The notes below the pieces were generated by a model. It did no database searches and was not told where the DNA came from. It saw only the letters and a program-made list of their open reading frames with translations. Positions 1 through 8,729 of a stretch of 64,000 bases of DNA are shown in pieces; position 1 is the stretch's first letter, and every line of letters begins with the position of its first letter. Origin of the DNA: Betaproteobacteria bacterium (GTDB lineage Bacteria > Pseudomonadota > Gammaproteobacteria > Burkholderiales > Rhodocyclaceae); contig JADJLT010000002.1 of NCBI GenBank assembly GCA_016709965.1, positions 62,001 to 126,000 of the forward strand. The letters run 5' to 3'. The position numbers were made by a program, and so were the translations under genes.

Positions 1-846
1 CAGCGTTTCGATCATCTTCTGCTGGATACCGCCGAGGGTCGCCGCTTCCATCATGCAGCCGGAACAGGCGCCTTTCAGATGCACATAAATCTTCTTGCCC
101 TGCACATCGGCCAGTTCGACATCGCCATGGTCGCGCTGCAGCATCGGACGGACCGACTCCAGCACTTCTTCGATCTTCTTGATCTTCTGGACCAGGGTCA
201 GCTTGACTGAAGGCGGCTTCGGCGCTTCCGGCGTGGCCGGGCAAGCGGGCGGCGGCGAGACTTCACCGGGGCCGGACTGTTCCGCCTTGACCTTGGCCAG
301 AATCTCCTCGATGCCTTCGTGACAAGCGGCGCAACCACCGCCGGCCTTGGTGTAGAAGGTCACTTCTTCGACCGTGTGCAGATCGTTGGCCTTGACCACA
401 TCCTCGATCATCACGGCATCGATGGCGAAGCACTTGCAAATCAGCGCACCCTCTTCATGATCATCGGACCACTCCTCGCCACGGTAGTTGGCGATGGCAG
501 CCTGCAGGGCTTCACGGCCCATGACCGAGCAGTGCATCTTTTCCGGCGGCAGGCCATCGAGGTAATCGGCGATGTTCTGGTTCGACACTTCAAGCGCCTG
601 ATCGAGCGTCATGCCTTTGACCATCTCGGTCAAAGCCGACGACGAGGCGATGGCCGAACCGCAGCCAAAGGTCTGGAAATGCGCGTCAAGGATGATCTCG
701 GTTTCCGGCTCGACCTTGAGCATCAGGCGCAACGCATCGCCGCACTGAATGGAACCGACGTCGCCGATACCGTTCGCTTCTTCCAGCGGGCCGGAATTGC
801 GCGGGTTGAAGAAGTGCTCGCGAACCTTGTCAGAATATTCCCACAT
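1..846 (-). CDS. nifU: NifU, Fe-S cluster scaffold (3' end beyond window)
   Basis: NifU assembles Fe-S clusters for nitrogenase together with the cysteine desulfurase NifS. 282 codons are visible in an open frame that runs off the left edge, so the C-terminus is missing. Seen in order: an IscU-like domain (residues about 1-125, including [16 protein letters not shown]), a central BFD-like [2Fe-2S] segment with CKCF and later CAACHEGI (about 135-175), and a C-terminal NifU domain with GACSGCMM (about 270). The start is the ATG opposite 844-846, 12 bases after the iscA stop, so the two genes form one operon. nifS and nifV would be expected beyond the left edge. Confidence 0.96.
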   Translation of the reverse strand, partial: MWEYSDKVREHFFNPRNSGPLEEANGIGDVGSIQCGDALRLMLKVEPETEIILDAHFQTFGCGSAIASSSALTEMVKGMTLDQALEVSNQNIADYLDGLPPEKMHCSVMGREALQAAIANYRGEEWSDDHEEGALICKCFAIDAVMIEDVVKANDLHTVEEVTFYTKAGGGCAACHEGIEEILAKVKAEQSGPGEVSPPPACPATPEAPKPPSVKLTLVQKIKKIEEVLESVRPMLQRDHGDVELADVQGKKIYVHLKGACSGCMMEAATLGGIQQKMIETL

Positions 847-858
847 GTCCTTAGCTCC

Positions 859-1182
859 TTAGACCGAGAACGAAGAGCCGCAGGAACACTGGGCGCTGGC
901 GTTAGGATTGTCGAATTTGAAACCGGTGTGGGTCAGTGTGTCGACGAAATCGACCGTGACGTTGTCGATCATCGGGAAGGTCATCGGATCGACCAGCAGC
1001 TTGACGCCCTCGACGTCCAGCTCCCAGTCATCGTCTGCCTTCTCGGCTTCCAGTTTCATACCGTATTGCAGGCCGGAACAACCGCCGCCCGAAATGGTCA
1101 TGCGCAGCCCGATCACGGGCGTTTCGGAACCACGAATAAAGCGTTGAACAGCTTTGATGGCAGCGGGGGTCAGATTGATCAT
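859..1182 (-). CDS. iscA: IscA/HesB-type Fe-S carrier, nif-specific
   Basis: A 107-residue A-type Fe-S carrier that by family delivers clusters to apoproteins during nitrogenase maturation. The HesB signature is complete: GGGCSGLQYG near residue 35 and the C-terminal pair in CSCGSS provide the three conserved cysteines. The open frame extends 40 codons upstream, but the start at 1182 is chosen because GGGAGA lies just before it and the family begins close to MINLTPAAIKAVQRF. It heads the iscA-nifU operon, behind its own sigma-54 promoter and NifA enhancer. Confidence 0.93.
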   Translation of the reverse strand: MINLTPAAIKAVQRFIRGSETPVIGLRMTISGGGCSGLQYGMKLEAEKADDDWELDVEGVKLLVDPMTFPMIDNVTVDFVDTLTHTGFKFDNPNASAQCSCGSSFSV

Positions 1183-1214
1183 GGCGATTCTCCCAGAGTA
1201 GATGAGAGCTTCAT

Positions 1215-1230
1215 TGCAAGCCCTGTGCCA
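1215..1230 (-). promoter_or_regulatory. Sigma-54 promoter of iscA-nifU
   Basis: The minus strand reads TGGCAC-AGGGC-TTGCA, a perfect match to the -24/-12 consensus TGGCAC-N5-TTGCW. It lies about 35 bases upstream of the iscA start and 56 bases downstream of a NifA enhancer, so iscA-nifU is probably transcribed separately from the nifE operon. Confidence 0.88.
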
Positions 1231-1285
1231 TGCTGAAAAACACGCTAAACAATTGAATTTATTTGATTGTTGCAGCACGGCGCAT

Positions 1286-1301
1286 TGTCGTTTTTGCGAC
1301 A
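1286..1301. promoter_or_regulatory. NifA upstream activator sequence for iscA-nifU
   Basis: TGT-CGTTTTTGCG-ACA is a perfect TGT-N10-ACA enhancer within the longer palindrome TTGTCG/CGACAA. It lies about 55 bases upstream of the sigma-54 promoter, a usual distance for NifA with DNA looping. Confidence 0.85.
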
Positions 1302-1302
1302 A

Positions 1303-1722
1303 TCAGCCAAGAACGTGTTCGTAAGCCCGCCGCAACAGGTTGCGCTCGACCTCGCTCAACTGACGCGATTCGGTAATGGCGATAAAACGGCTACGCGTCC
1401 GCTCCGCCGCTTCAAATGGCGGGTCAATGCCGACAAACGCCGCCAGCAACACCGGCACGTCACCGGCCGGCGTGTCGACCCACGCCTGAAAATCAGCCAC
1501 CGGCTCGATGGCACCCTCCGGCAGGCCAAGCTGCACCTCAGCTTCGCGCACCGAGGCGGTCGGGTGAAACTGTATCTTCGGCGAATACGCTTCTTCATGC
1601 AGCGCCGACAATGCCGGCAATGGCGTAAACGCGACGACACCCGAACTAAGGCAAAGGAAGCGCAATCGACCGCTGGTGGACTGCTTGTGAATCAGGATCA
1701 GTCGGGGCTGCACCGTCGTCAT
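1303..1722 (-). CDS. Unknown nif-operon protein (139 aa)
   Basis: I do not recognise this protein. It is soluble-looking, with no signal peptide, membrane segment or metal-binding cysteine cluster. The C-terminal third is helical and charged (ESRQLSEVERNLLRRAYEHVLG). The start ATG follows the previous gene's TAG directly, so it is translationally coupled. As the last gene of the nifE operon, it is probably expressed during nitrogen fixation. The role is unknown. Confidence 0.75.
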   Translation of the reverse strand: MTTVQPRLILIHKQSTSGRLRFLCLSSGVVAFTPLPALSALHEEAYSPKIQFHPTASVREAEVQLGLPEGAIEPVADFQAWVDTPAGDVPVLLAAFVGIDPPFEAAERTRSRFIAITESRQLSEVERNLLRRAYEHVLG

Positions 1723-2067
1723 CTACTTCAGGTATTCGGCAATGACCGCTTCGCCGCGCAATTGCGGCGCTCGACCCCAAATTTGCACGGAATCGACATA
1801 GCTGTCCGCCTTGTCCGGATGCGGCAAAAGCACCTGATATTCGGCAAAGATCCGCCCATCCGGGAAAAAAGTGGCCTTGCCGAATCGCTCCTTGCCGCGC
1901 CAGTAAGCCAGCACGCTGACCTCCTGCGAAAACGGATCGGTCGTCTCTTCGAAGACGGCATCGGACCACAGCGGCTCGTTGCCGATCGACAGGCCAAGCT
2001 TTTCGACCTGGCCGCGCAAGGCGGCACAGACGGCCTCGCCGTGCGCGGAATCAGGCGGCTTCGGCAT
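1723..2067 (-). CDS. Unknown nif-operon protein (114 aa)
   Basis: I do not recognise the family. It is a compact soluble protein with a central segment SVLAYWRGKERFGKATFFPDGRIFAEY that suggests a beta-rich fold. The frame is open 20 codons further upstream, but that would overlap the ferredoxin gene. The start MPKPPDSAHG at 2067, two bases after the ferredoxin TGA, is preferred. It is penultimate in the nifE operon and tightly packed against both neighbours, suggesting a conserved accessory role in nitrogen fixation (inference). Confidence 0.75.
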   Translation of the reverse strand: MPKPPDSAHGEAVCAALRGQVEKLGLSIGNEPLWSDAVFEETTDPFSQEVSVLAYWRGKERFGKATFFPDGRIFAEYQVLLPHPDKADSYVDSVQIWGRAPQLRGEAVIAEYLK

Positions 2068-2069
2068 TG

Positions 2070-2339
2070 TCAGGCAGGTGCGTAGGTGTAGCAATCCTTC
2101 GGGCAAACCCGCCCACAGGAGCCGCAACCAATGCAGTCGGATGGATTGGCCAGCGACATCACCATCATGTTGTCATCTTCATCGTCACTGTCATCATCCA
2201 GCTCGCGCTCGACCAGATCGAGCACGTTACGCGGACAGACCTTGTAGCAGCGACCGCAACCGATGCACTTGGACTGATCCAGTTCGATGGCGAATTGCGG
2301 CGTCCATTCGGTGCCACCCTTGGTAAGTCCGGTAATCAT
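2070..2339 (-). CDS. fdxB: Ferredoxin III, 2x[4Fe-4S], nif-specific
   Basis: An 89-residue bacterial-type ferredoxin with two cluster motifs, CIGCGRCYKVCP (about residue 25) and CIGCGSCGRVCP (about 70). They are separated by an acidic loop (ELDDDSDDEDD), which is typical of nif-associated FdxB. It probably serves as an electron carrier for nitrogenase or cofactor assembly. The start at 2339 overlaps the 3' end of the preceding CCE_0567 gene by four bases. The longer in-frame extension is rejected because it would run through that gene. Confidence 0.92.
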   Translation of the reverse strand: MITGLTKGGTEWTPQFAIELDQSKCIGCGRCYKVCPRNVLDLVERELDDDSDDEDDNMMVMSLANPSDCIGCGSCGRVCPKDCYTYAPA

Positions 2340-2554
2340 GCTGGTTGTCCTTTCTGCGCTTTGGCCAGACGGGCGCTGGCGTCCGCCCACGCCTGACAGG
2401 CGTCGTAGGTCGATTGAGCGATGCCAGGGATTTCGAGAAAGGCCGCCGGCAGGCGGTCTTCCACGAGATCGTGCATCTGCGAGGCCCATTCGGAAGCGAT
2501 GCGCTTCAACTTTTTCACTTCCTTGTCGAGGGCGGCGATTTCTTCGTCAGTCAT
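2336..2554 (-). CDS. CCE_0567-family small helical protein
   Basis: A 72-residue protein of the family described in cyanobacteria as CCE_0567 (DUF683), found next to nifX and DUF269 genes. The sequence is a helical hairpin (MTDEEIAALDKEVKKLKRIA, then a second helix ending in ARLAKAQKG), and the family is reported to form small metal-binding helical bundles. An upstream GTG is in frame, but GGGAGG sits within that extension just ahead of the ATG at 2554, which decides the start. Confidence 0.88.
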   Translation of the reverse strand: MTDEEIAALDKEVKKLKRIASEWASQMHDLVEDRLPAAFLEIPGIAQSTYDACQAWADASARLAKAQKGQPA

Positions 2555-2569
2555 CTTGCCTCCCACCCC

Positions 2570-3031
2570 TTACAGGCCGGCGACGGCCGAATTCTGGCCG
2601 ATGCGCTCAATGGCGACGCCGAGAATCTTGTCCGCTTCGTCCTTCATCTTCGAGAGGCTGGCAAAACCGAAGCGATGCACGTCGCGCAAGGTACGATCGA
2701 CAGCGACCAGCTTTCCGACGGTGATCAACGCACGACCAAAACCTTCATGCGTCAGATGTACCAGCGGCACGGCCAGCAGCTTGCATTCCTTTTCGATGAG
2801 CACGGCGATGGCGTTGTAGAAGGCCTTGACGCGCGAAATCGTTTCGTCGTCCGGATCGCCGATCAACGGAATGGTCGCCTTGCGCTCCTTGGTCAGCACA
2901 TAGGGATCGAGAATCTTTTCGACACTCCAGCCCTGATAGGTGCCATAGGTGTCCAGCGCGCGCATCTGGCGGGCCATCTCCTTGACGAAATCGGTCTGGA
3001 GGATGGGGTCGGCAGCAATGGCTTCAGTCAT
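2570..3031 (-). CDS. NifX-associated protein (DUF269)
   Basis: A 153-residue protein of the DUF269 family that accompanies nifX in most proteobacterial nif clusters (orf5 of Azotobacter). Diagnostic stretches are the N-terminal FVKEMARQMRALDTYGTYQGW and the central DDETISRVKAFYNAIAVLIEK. No catalytic motif is known, and a role in cofactor maturation is presumed from its constant company with nifENX. AAGGAG lies at good spacing before the ATG. Confidence 0.92.
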   Translation of the reverse strand: MTEAIAADPILQTDFVKEMARQMRALDTYGTYQGWSVEKILDPYVLTKERKATIPLIGDPDDETISRVKAFYNAIAVLIEKECKLLAVPLVHLTHEGFGRALITVGKLVAVDRTLRDVHRFGFASLSKMKDEADKILGVAIERIGQNSAVAGL

Positions 3032-3035
3032 GATG

Positions 3036-3491
3036 TTACTCCTTGGGGAATGCGTGAGATTGATTGGAAATCGGGATGAGTTGCGGGGCCGGCATCAGGC
3101 CGGGGATCAAGCCGATCACCACGCGGGCAATGGCCAGCGCAGCGAGGAACCCGGCAATGGCGCCGAGAGCGGTACCACCATCGCCACCCTCCAGCGTTGC
3201 ACCTGCCCAGGCCCCCAGCAGCATGGCAAAGGCTGGAAAGAGGTAGCCGAGCAAGGCAGAGAGCGTCAGTCGGCTTTCCGGCAGGGCGATAGTGACCAGA
3301 TCGCCCGCCTTGAGATGGGGCGTGGCCGGCAGGGTCAGCAGGGTGGCGGCACGGCCACTGGCCATCTTGCCGATGCCACAGCTGGCGCCCTGACCGCAGG
3401 AAGAACAGCCGCCGGTTTCCATGACCACGATGGCTTTACTGCCTTCAATGCGCTGAACGACGCCACGATGTTCGATCATTCCCGGGGTCAT
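3036..3491 (-). CDS. RseC/MucC-family membrane protein
   Basis: A protein of about 151 residues with an N-terminal cysteine-rich domain (CSSCGQGASCGIG, about residue 29) and two predicted membrane helices (LSALLGYLFPAFAMLLGAWAG and the following ALGAIAGFLAALAIARVVIGL). This matches the RseC/MucC family, whose members are linked to sigma-E control and to SoxR reduction with the Rnf complex. The start ATGA overlaps the nifX stop, and an ATG at 3479 is an alternative. Its position between nifX and DUF269 implies a membrane redox role during nitrogen fixation, perhaps with the Rnf complex encoded at 10.7-16.1 kb. Confidence 0.85.
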   Translation of the reverse strand: MTPGMIEHRGVVQRIEGSKAIVVMETGGCSSCGQGASCGIGKMASGRAATLLTLPATPHLKAGDLVTIALPESRLTLSALLGYLFPAFAMLLGAWAGATLEGGDGGTALGAIAGFLAALAIARVVIGLIPGLMPAPQLIPISNQSHAFPKE

Positions 3492-3967
3492 CCCTGCCAC
3501 CCCTCTTCTTCCATGCTGGCAAACCTGTCTTCTGCCCGGGCCTTAGCTTGTGCCGCAATGGCCCGGTCGATCCAGGCGACACCGCCATCGCTCATGGCTT
3601 TCGAAATCTCGGCCAAAAGCTCGTCGACCGAATCAACCTCGTTGATCCTGATCGGCTGGACACCCTTGGTCATCAGCTTCTTGATCGCCGAAGCGCCGAT
3701 CGCCATGACATAGACCGCAGCACAGCCATCGAGAAAATCGACCTTGGCGGTGAGCTTGTCGTCGTTGCCATCCATCGCCTCTTCGGCAAATTCGCCAACA
3801 CCGACCAGCGTGGCCTTGTCGGGCGTCACCTCATAAATCACGAAGCCCTCGGCGGCACCGAAGTGCTGGTTGACCCGGGTTCGGTCGGTCGAAGCGAAGG
3901 CAACCTTGATCACGGCGCTGGGCTCCTGCTTAATGGACCAGACCAGCTGCAGACGACGAGATGACAT
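3488..3967 (-). CDS. nifX: NifX, FeMo-co precursor carrier
   Basis: NifX binds NifB-co and the VK-cluster during FeMo-co synthesis. The conserved core is present: KVAFASTDRTRVNQHFGAAEGFVIYEV, followed by CAAVYVMAIGASAIKKLMTKGVQPI. The chosen start MSSRRLQLVW at 3967 gives 159 residues, the usual NifX length, with GGTGAG before it. It overlaps the nifN 3' end by 38 bases. A longer frame to 4036 would add 23 residues with no family support. Confidence 0.93.
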   Translation of the reverse strand: MSSRRLQLVWSIKQEPSAVIKVAFASTDRTRVNQHFGAAEGFVIYEVTPDKATLVGVGEFAEEAMDGNDDKLTAKVDFLDGCAAVYVMAIGASAIKKLMTKGVQPIRINEVDSVDELLAEISKAMSDGGVAWIDRAIAAQAKARAEDRFASMEEEGWQG

Positions 3968-5339
3968 GTTGCTCACCGGGGCGGCAGTCGTCGCGTGACG
4001 CTGTCCAGTAGATTGATCGATAGGGTTCGAGTTCATGGTGTTGGCTCATCATCAAATTGGCGAGATCAAACAAGGCTTGCCGCGTACCACGGTAGCCCAC
4101 CCAGGTGCGGGCATAACCGCCCACGTGGTCGTACTGAGGGAAGCCGGCACGCATCAGCGGCAGGCCGAGTCTTTGAGCGGTTTCGGCGGCGTGGGAATTG
4201 GCCATGATGAATTGCGCCTCGTTCGCTCTCGCCTCCTTCTCCATGTCTTCCAGATCGCCGATGATGACTTTGGCTATCTGCAGTCTGGTCAGGCTTTCAT
4301 GCTTGTGCGGGCTGACCGCACTGACAATCTCGGCCCCCATGCCCACCAGAAAGCGAACCTGCATGCCGAGCAGATCGGGATCTGCCGCCAGCGCGACGCG
4401 GGCGAAGCCGATCATGAAATGGCAATCAACCATGGCGTCCTGCAACTGCGCGCGATGGCGTTCGATCTTTTCGGGTACGGGATTTCCGGAGATTTCAGCC
4501 AGGACCTGAGTGAATGCATCGCAATCATCCAGCCCCATCAACCCGTCAAAGTGGTAATCCGGGACGCCAGTGCGTGCCTTCAACAGATTGGCGGCCTTGT
4601 GCAGCGAGGGACCAACCACCAGTGTTGCAGACGACTCGCCCATGATCTCGATTTCAGAGCGTGGCGTACCGCCCAGCGTCAGCGATGACGTTTCAGCATC
4701 GACCAGATGGCCATCCAGCGAATCGCCGATATCCGGCACGACGATGGCGCGCAGGCCGAACGCCTCGACCCACTCCTTGATCGCCTCGATATCGCCCGGC
4801 GTCAGCATGGCTGAAGCCAGTACATTGACCTGCTTTGGCCGCTTGCCGACGCAACTGCTTTCCGGCACCAGCGTATCGATCAGCGATTCAATGGCCAGCG
4901 CGTATCCGCTTTCCAGACAGCCAACGTAGTCCGGCGTATTGACCGGCACCACGGCAACGTGGGCAAATTCGGGATGGGCCGCTCGAAAGTCACGCACCGA
5001 GCGCCGGATGTCCGTCCCTTGTGTTTCGGAAAGACCCGTGGTCACCAGCCCGATGATGTCCGGCTTGCTCTTGTCCGAGAGAGTACAGAGCGCCTCGATT
5101 ACGTTGTCGTCGGCGCCCATGATGCTCGACACCTGATCCATTGCCGTCGTTTGCAGCGGGATCGGCTCGCGAAAATGGCGCACGAAAAAAACCTTGCCGA
5201 AAGCCGTGCAACCCTGCGAACCATGCATCAGCGGCAGACAGCGATTGAGCCCGAGAAAGGCGAGCGAAGCCCCAATCGGCTGGCTCACCTTGAGCGGATT
5301 GACCGCCAGCGCTTTCTTGGAATGGACGATTTCTGCCAT
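3930..5339 (-). CDS. nifN: NifN, FeMo-co scaffold beta subunit
   Basis: NifN pairs with NifE as the scaffold on which NifB-co is matured to FeMo-co. The 469-residue sequence is of normal length and starts MAEIVHSKKALAVNPLKVSQ. It has the cluster-binding region LPLMHGSQGCTAFGKVFF (about residue 35) and typical late motifs such as AGFPQYDHVGGYARTWVGYRGT. GGGGAA precedes the ATG, nine bases after the nifE stop. The C-terminus overlaps nifX, showing tight coupling in nifENX. Confidence 0.95.
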   Translation of the reverse strand: MAEIVHSKKALAVNPLKVSQPIGASLAFLGLNRCLPLMHGSQGCTAFGKVFFVRHFREPIPLQTTAMDQVSSIMGADDNVIEALCTLSDKSKPDIIGLVTTGLSETQGTDIRRSVRDFRAAHPEFAHVAVVPVNTPDYVGCLESGYALAIESLIDTLVPESSCVGKRPKQVNVLASAMLTPGDIEAIKEWVEAFGLRAIVVPDIGDSLDGHLVDAETSSLTLGGTPRSEIEIMGESSATLVVGPSLHKAANLLKARTGVPDYHFDGLMGLDDCDAFTQVLAEISGNPVPEKIERHRAQLQDAMVDCHFMIGFARVALAADPDLLGMQVRFLVGMGAEIVSAVSPHKHESLTRLQIAKVIIGDLEDMEKEARANEAQFIMANSHAAETAQRLGLPLMRAGFPQYDHVGGYARTWVGYRGTRQALFDLANLMMSQHHELEPYRSIYWTASRDDCRPGEQHVISSSAAGLVH

Positions 5340-5348
5340 GTTGTTCCC

Positions 5349-6749
5349 CTAGGCCGCCAGCACAGTGCCGGGACCGCTTTGTTTGGCCCATGGCGCCGGC
5401 TTGCGCACGGCAGCCCAGACCGGGCTTTCCATGGACAACGCCAGCTGGCGAGCCAACTCAACCATGCCGTCGTAGCCGGCGTAGCCGAATTCGCGCTCCT
5501 GATTGATATCGAGGAAGGGAATGCGCGCCTTCAGCGCCGTGTAGAGATTGCGACCACCGGCGATCAGGATGTCAGCCTTGTATTCGTGATAGGTCGAAAG
5601 CAAGGCTTTCGGGCTGCCGTCATCAATCATCTTGGTGTCGTCGCCCATCAGTTCGCGGATGCGTGCCTTGTCTTCTTCGGTCGATTTTTTTGTACCGGTC
5701 GCCACCACCTTCATGCCCAGGTCCTGCAAGGCAGAAACGATGGACCACGACTTGACGCCGCCGGTGTAGAGCAGTACCCGCTTGCCACGCAGGCGGTCAC
5801 GCCAGGGCTCCAGCGCCGCATGCGACTTGGCTTCCTCACGGGCGATCACTGCCTCGGTACGTGCGCTCAGATCCGGATCGCCGATCAAACGGGCAAAATC
5901 GCGCAGCGCGTTGGAGACATCCTCCACCCCGTAAAAACTGCCTTCGAAGTATGGAATGCCGAAGTTGTCTTCCATCTTGCGCGCCACATTGAGCAGCGCT
6001 TTGGCACAGACGACCATATTGACCTTGGCCCGGTGCATGGTCTGCACTTCATGAAAGCGCGAATCACCGGACAAGGTGCAAAGAATGCGCAAGCCCAGTT
6101 CATCGAACAAGGGGGCGACATGCCAGAACTCACCGGCAATGTTGTATTCGCCGATCAGGTTGACATCGTATGTCGGCAAGCCGTCAGCCCGTGGCAAAAC
6201 GGGCGCCGGCTCGGCCGTGCCGATCACATGATTGAACATCGCTTCACCGGCCAGTCGGTTGCCGAGATTTTTGGTGCCATAGAAGCCTGCAGCATCGACC
6301 GGGACCACCGGCGTACCCCAGCGTTCCGTGGCCGCCCGGCACACTGCACCGACATCGTCACCGATCAGCGCGGTCACGCAGGTGTTGTAAATGAAGACAG
6401 CGGCAGGCGAATAACTGTCGATGGCCTGCTTGATGGCGTGGAACAGACGTTTTTCACCACGCCCCATCACCACATCGGTTTCCGAGAGATCAGTCGTCAT
6501 CCCTATCCGATAAAGTGTTACGCCCGAGGAACGCGTACCACGGTTATCCCAGGACGACCCGGCACAGGCAATCGGACCGTGCACAATATGCGCAACATCG
6601 GCTATCGGCAGCAGTGCAATCTGAGCGCCATCGAAGGAACAGCCACCCGCCGTCGCGCCCGGCTTGGGCTTGGCGCAACCGGACTTTTCCTTCTTGTTGT
6701 GAGTACAGGCCGGCTCATCGAGCAAGGCCTGGATTTCGCTGGCTTTCAT
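5349..6749 (-). CDS. nifE: NifE, FeMo-co scaffold alpha subunit
   Basis: The NifD-like subunit of the NifEN scaffold. The chosen start [15 protein letters not shown] gives 466 residues, with GGAGA ahead of the ATG. The open frame upstream to 6890 is rejected because it runs through the sigma-54 promoter and NifA enhancer. Visible motifs include the N-terminal cysteines in [43 protein letters not shown] and [17 protein letters not shown]. First gene of the nifENX operon. Confidence 0.96.
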   Translation of the reverse strand: MKASEIQALLDEPACTHNKKEKSGCAKPKPGATAGGCSFDGAQIALLPIADVAHIVHGPIACAGSSWDNRGTRSSGVTLYRIGMTTDLSETDVVMGRGEKRLFHAIKQAIDSYSPAAVFIYNTCVTALIGDDVGAVCRAATERWGTPVVPVDAAGFYGTKNLGNRLAGEAMFNHVIGTAEPAPVLPRADGLPTYDVNLIGEYNIAGEFWHVAPLFDELGLRILCTLSGDSRFHEVQTMHRAKVNMVVCAKALLNVARKMEDNFGIPYFEGSFYGVEDVSNALRDFARLIGDPDLSARTEAVIAREEAKSHAALEPWRDRLRGKRVLLYTGGVKSWSIVSALQDLGMKVVATGTKKSTEEDKARIRELMGDDTKMIDDGSPKALLSTYHEYKADILIAGGRNLYTALKARIPFLDINQEREFGYAGYDGMVELARQLALSMESPVWAAVRKPAPWAKQSGPGTVLAA

Positions 6750-6778
6750 GCTGTTCTCCAGAGGTCTGGATAGCAATG

Positions 6779-6794
6779 AGCAAGACGGGTGCCA
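6779..6794 (-). promoter_or_regulatory. Sigma-54 promoter of nifENX operon
   Basis: The minus strand reads TGGCAC-CCGTC-TTGCT, a perfect -24/-12 element about 30 bases upstream of the nifE ATG. Confidence 0.9.
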
Positions 6795-6816
6795 CCTATA
6801 ATTCATTGTTTTATAT

Positions 6817-6842
6817 AGACAATTTTTTAATAAAAATTGTCT
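6817..6842. repeat. 11-bp perfect inverted repeat upstream of nifE
   Basis: AGACAATTTTT and its exact complement AAAAATTGTCT flank a TAAT centre. There is no G/C-rich stem, so it is unlikely to be a terminator. Its right arm shares bases with the NifA enhancer at 6838, so it may be an operator or a bent architectural site; this is inference. Confidence 0.6.
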
Positions 6843-6853
6843 GAAACACGACA
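6838..6853. promoter_or_regulatory. NifA upstream activator sequence for nifE
   Basis: TGT-CTGAAACACG-ACA is a perfect TGT-N10-ACA, about 45 bases upstream of the -24 element. The AT-rich DNA between could suit IHF bending, but I see no confident IHF site. Confidence 0.85.
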
Positions 6854-6999
6854 AACCATGATATTCCGTACATTTCGAGCCGTCCAGCAATACAGCAGCC
6901 CCCTTAAATCGACAAACTTCAGGTCAAATTCTTGGGACTACGCGGGAAGTTGCGGATAATCTTCAAGCTATTCCTTGGTCGTTCAACAATTGGTTTGAG

Positions 7000-8568
7000 A
7001 TGACTATTCGCAAGCGTTACTCACTTCGTACAAGTCTGTTGATGGTGGTTGCCGCCTGCATAGTTCCGGCGGTCGTGATTAGTGCCAGCCTGATTTACAA
7101 GCAATATCAGATGCGCCAGGAGCAACTGGATCAGACCACCCTCTTGCTGGCTCGAAAGGTCGTTGCGGACCTCGACCGGGAACTCGCTTCAATCGAGTCG
7201 GCGCTGAAGATTCTTGCGACGTCCCAGAATTTGGCGCTGGGCAATTTCAAAAGTTTCTACCAACAAGCCCGCGACGCCCTGGCGCCAGGAATCGTCTATA
7301 ACTTCATTCTGACCGATCCCAACGGCGCTCAAATATTGAATACGCTGCGCCCCTACGGCACCCCGCTGCCAAAAGCCGGGACACCGCCAGAACTTCAGGC
7401 CGTTTTTTCAACACGAAAAACCATCCTCACCGGTCTCTTCATCGGCCCGGTAACCGGAACACATTTAATTGCCATGGGCGTGCCGGTGCTCGTCGGTGAC
7501 GAAGTCAAATACAGTCTGAACATCGGTCTCGCACCAAGCAAAATCAATGAAATCCTGGGCAAGCAAGCGTTCGCCGACGGGTGGCTGATCGCCGTACTTG
7601 ATCAAAATGGCACGATCGTTGGTCGCTCGCGCGACGCAGCACGATTTATCGGACAAAAGCCCGTGCCTGAGATTTTTGCTGCCATCCAGCACCGTCAGGA
7701 AGGAAAGCTGAAAACCATGACGAAGGAAGAGATTCCTGTGGTTGCTTCATTTTCAAAGTCCGACATCTGGCATTGGACCGTCGTCATCGGGGCGCCCGAC
7801 TCTAGTTTGCACGATGACCTTTCCTCAACGATCGCAGCGGTTATTGTTGCCACAGCGCTAGCAATTGCGCTGGGTGTCTCAGTTGCCCTGGGCCTTGCCT
7901 CGCGAATCCTCTCATCAGTCCGCGGCTTGAACAAGGCGGCGGCCAAATTGGGCGACGGGACGCCCATCGAATTGCCGGCCATTTTGCTCAAGGAGGCCGA
8001 TGCAGTAGGTGAAGCCATTGTCAAAGCGGCCAACTCGATTGAGGAAGTCAAATTTCTCGCTCAGCATGACTCATTAACCGGGCTGGCAAACCGCCGATTC
8101 TTCGATCAGTTCGCCGTACAACAGCTGGCATTGGCGAAGCGCCACAATAGCCATTTTGCGGTGATCGCCATTGATCTGGATGGGTTCAAGCAGGTCAATG
8201 ACCAGCACGGGCACCAGGTCGGCGACGAAGTACTGAAAATTGCGGCCGAGCGCCTGACCAATGCCATTCGAAGTTCCGATGTCGCCTCAAGAATTGGCGG
8301 CGATGAATTTCTGATCCTCCTTTGTGACGGCGAGTCAGCACTGGCCATAGAAACAGCCTTGCGGATTGTCGACATACTCGCCAAACCCTATCCGGGCGTT
8401 CAACCCCCCGTTTCGGCGAGTGCCGGCCTGGCCATCTATCCGCAACATGGTGACACGCTGATCAAGATCATCTCCCAGGCAGATCACGCCCTGTACCGAG
8501 CCAAGGCCAAGGGCAAAAATCGCGCCGAACTGGCCACGCCGAATCCAGATAGCGCATCATCAGCATAG
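7000..8568 (+). CDS. Membrane diguanylate cyclase (Cache-GGDEF)
   Basis: A 522-residue membrane sensor that should make cyclic di-GMP. The order is an N-terminal membrane helix (about 12-35), a periplasmic dCACHE-like sensor (about 40-270), a second membrane helix (about 278-305, AAVIVATALAIALGVSVALGL), a short linker and a C-terminal GGDEF domain (about 355-515). The active site RIGGDEFLILL is intact and the product-inhibition site RSSD sits five residues before it. It is divergent from nifE but has no sigma-54 promoter of its own that I can see. Confidence 0.9.
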   Translation: MTIRKRYSLRTSLLMVVAACIVPAVVISASLIYKQYQMRQEQLDQTTLLLARKVVADLDRELASIESALKILATSQNLALGNFKSFYQQARDALAPGIVYNFILTDPNGAQILNTLRPYGTPLPKAGTPPELQAVFSTRKTILTGLFIGPVTGTHLIAMGVPVLVGDEVKYSLNIGLAPSKINEILGKQAFADGWLIAVLDQNGTIVGRSRDAARFIGQKPVPEIFAAIQHRQEGKLKTMTKEEIPVVASFSKSDIWHWTVVIGAPDSSLHDDLSSTIAAVIVATALAIALGVSVALGLASRILSSVRGLNKAAAKLGDGTPIELPAILLKEADAVGEAIVKAANSIEEVKFLAQHDSLTGLANRRFFDQFAVQQLALAKRHNSHFAVIAIDLDGFKQVNDQHGHQVGDEVLKIAAERLTNAIRSSDVASRIGGDEFLILLCDGESALAIETALRIVDILAKPYPGVQPPVSASAGLAIYPQHGDTLIKIISQADHALYRAKAKGKNRAELATPNPDSASSA

Positions 8569-8729
8569 ATTGGATGGGTCTCCGGCGCGCGAATCTCCTT
8601 CCGGCATGTCGTGGCTGGCTGATTGTGAACACATTGGCCAAAAAACAACTTTCGAACGCCATGCCGAGCTTCTAGACTGAAGGCATGAAGGGGCTGCCCG
8701 GCCCTGCCGACTACCCGAGGGAGGCTAAC

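Noticed and set aside
319..1236. Long plus-strand frame opposite nifU and iscA
   Set aside because: It is the antisense shadow of two clear genes; similar long antisense frames opposite nifN/nifE, nhaD, pyc and nifB were rejected too.
3968..4036. N-terminal extension of NifX
   Set aside because: It lies within the nifN coding end, lacks family similarity and has a weaker ribosome site than 3967.
6807..6821. A second TGT...ACA near nifE
   Set aside because: The spacing is 9 bases, not 10, so it does not fit the NifA site.
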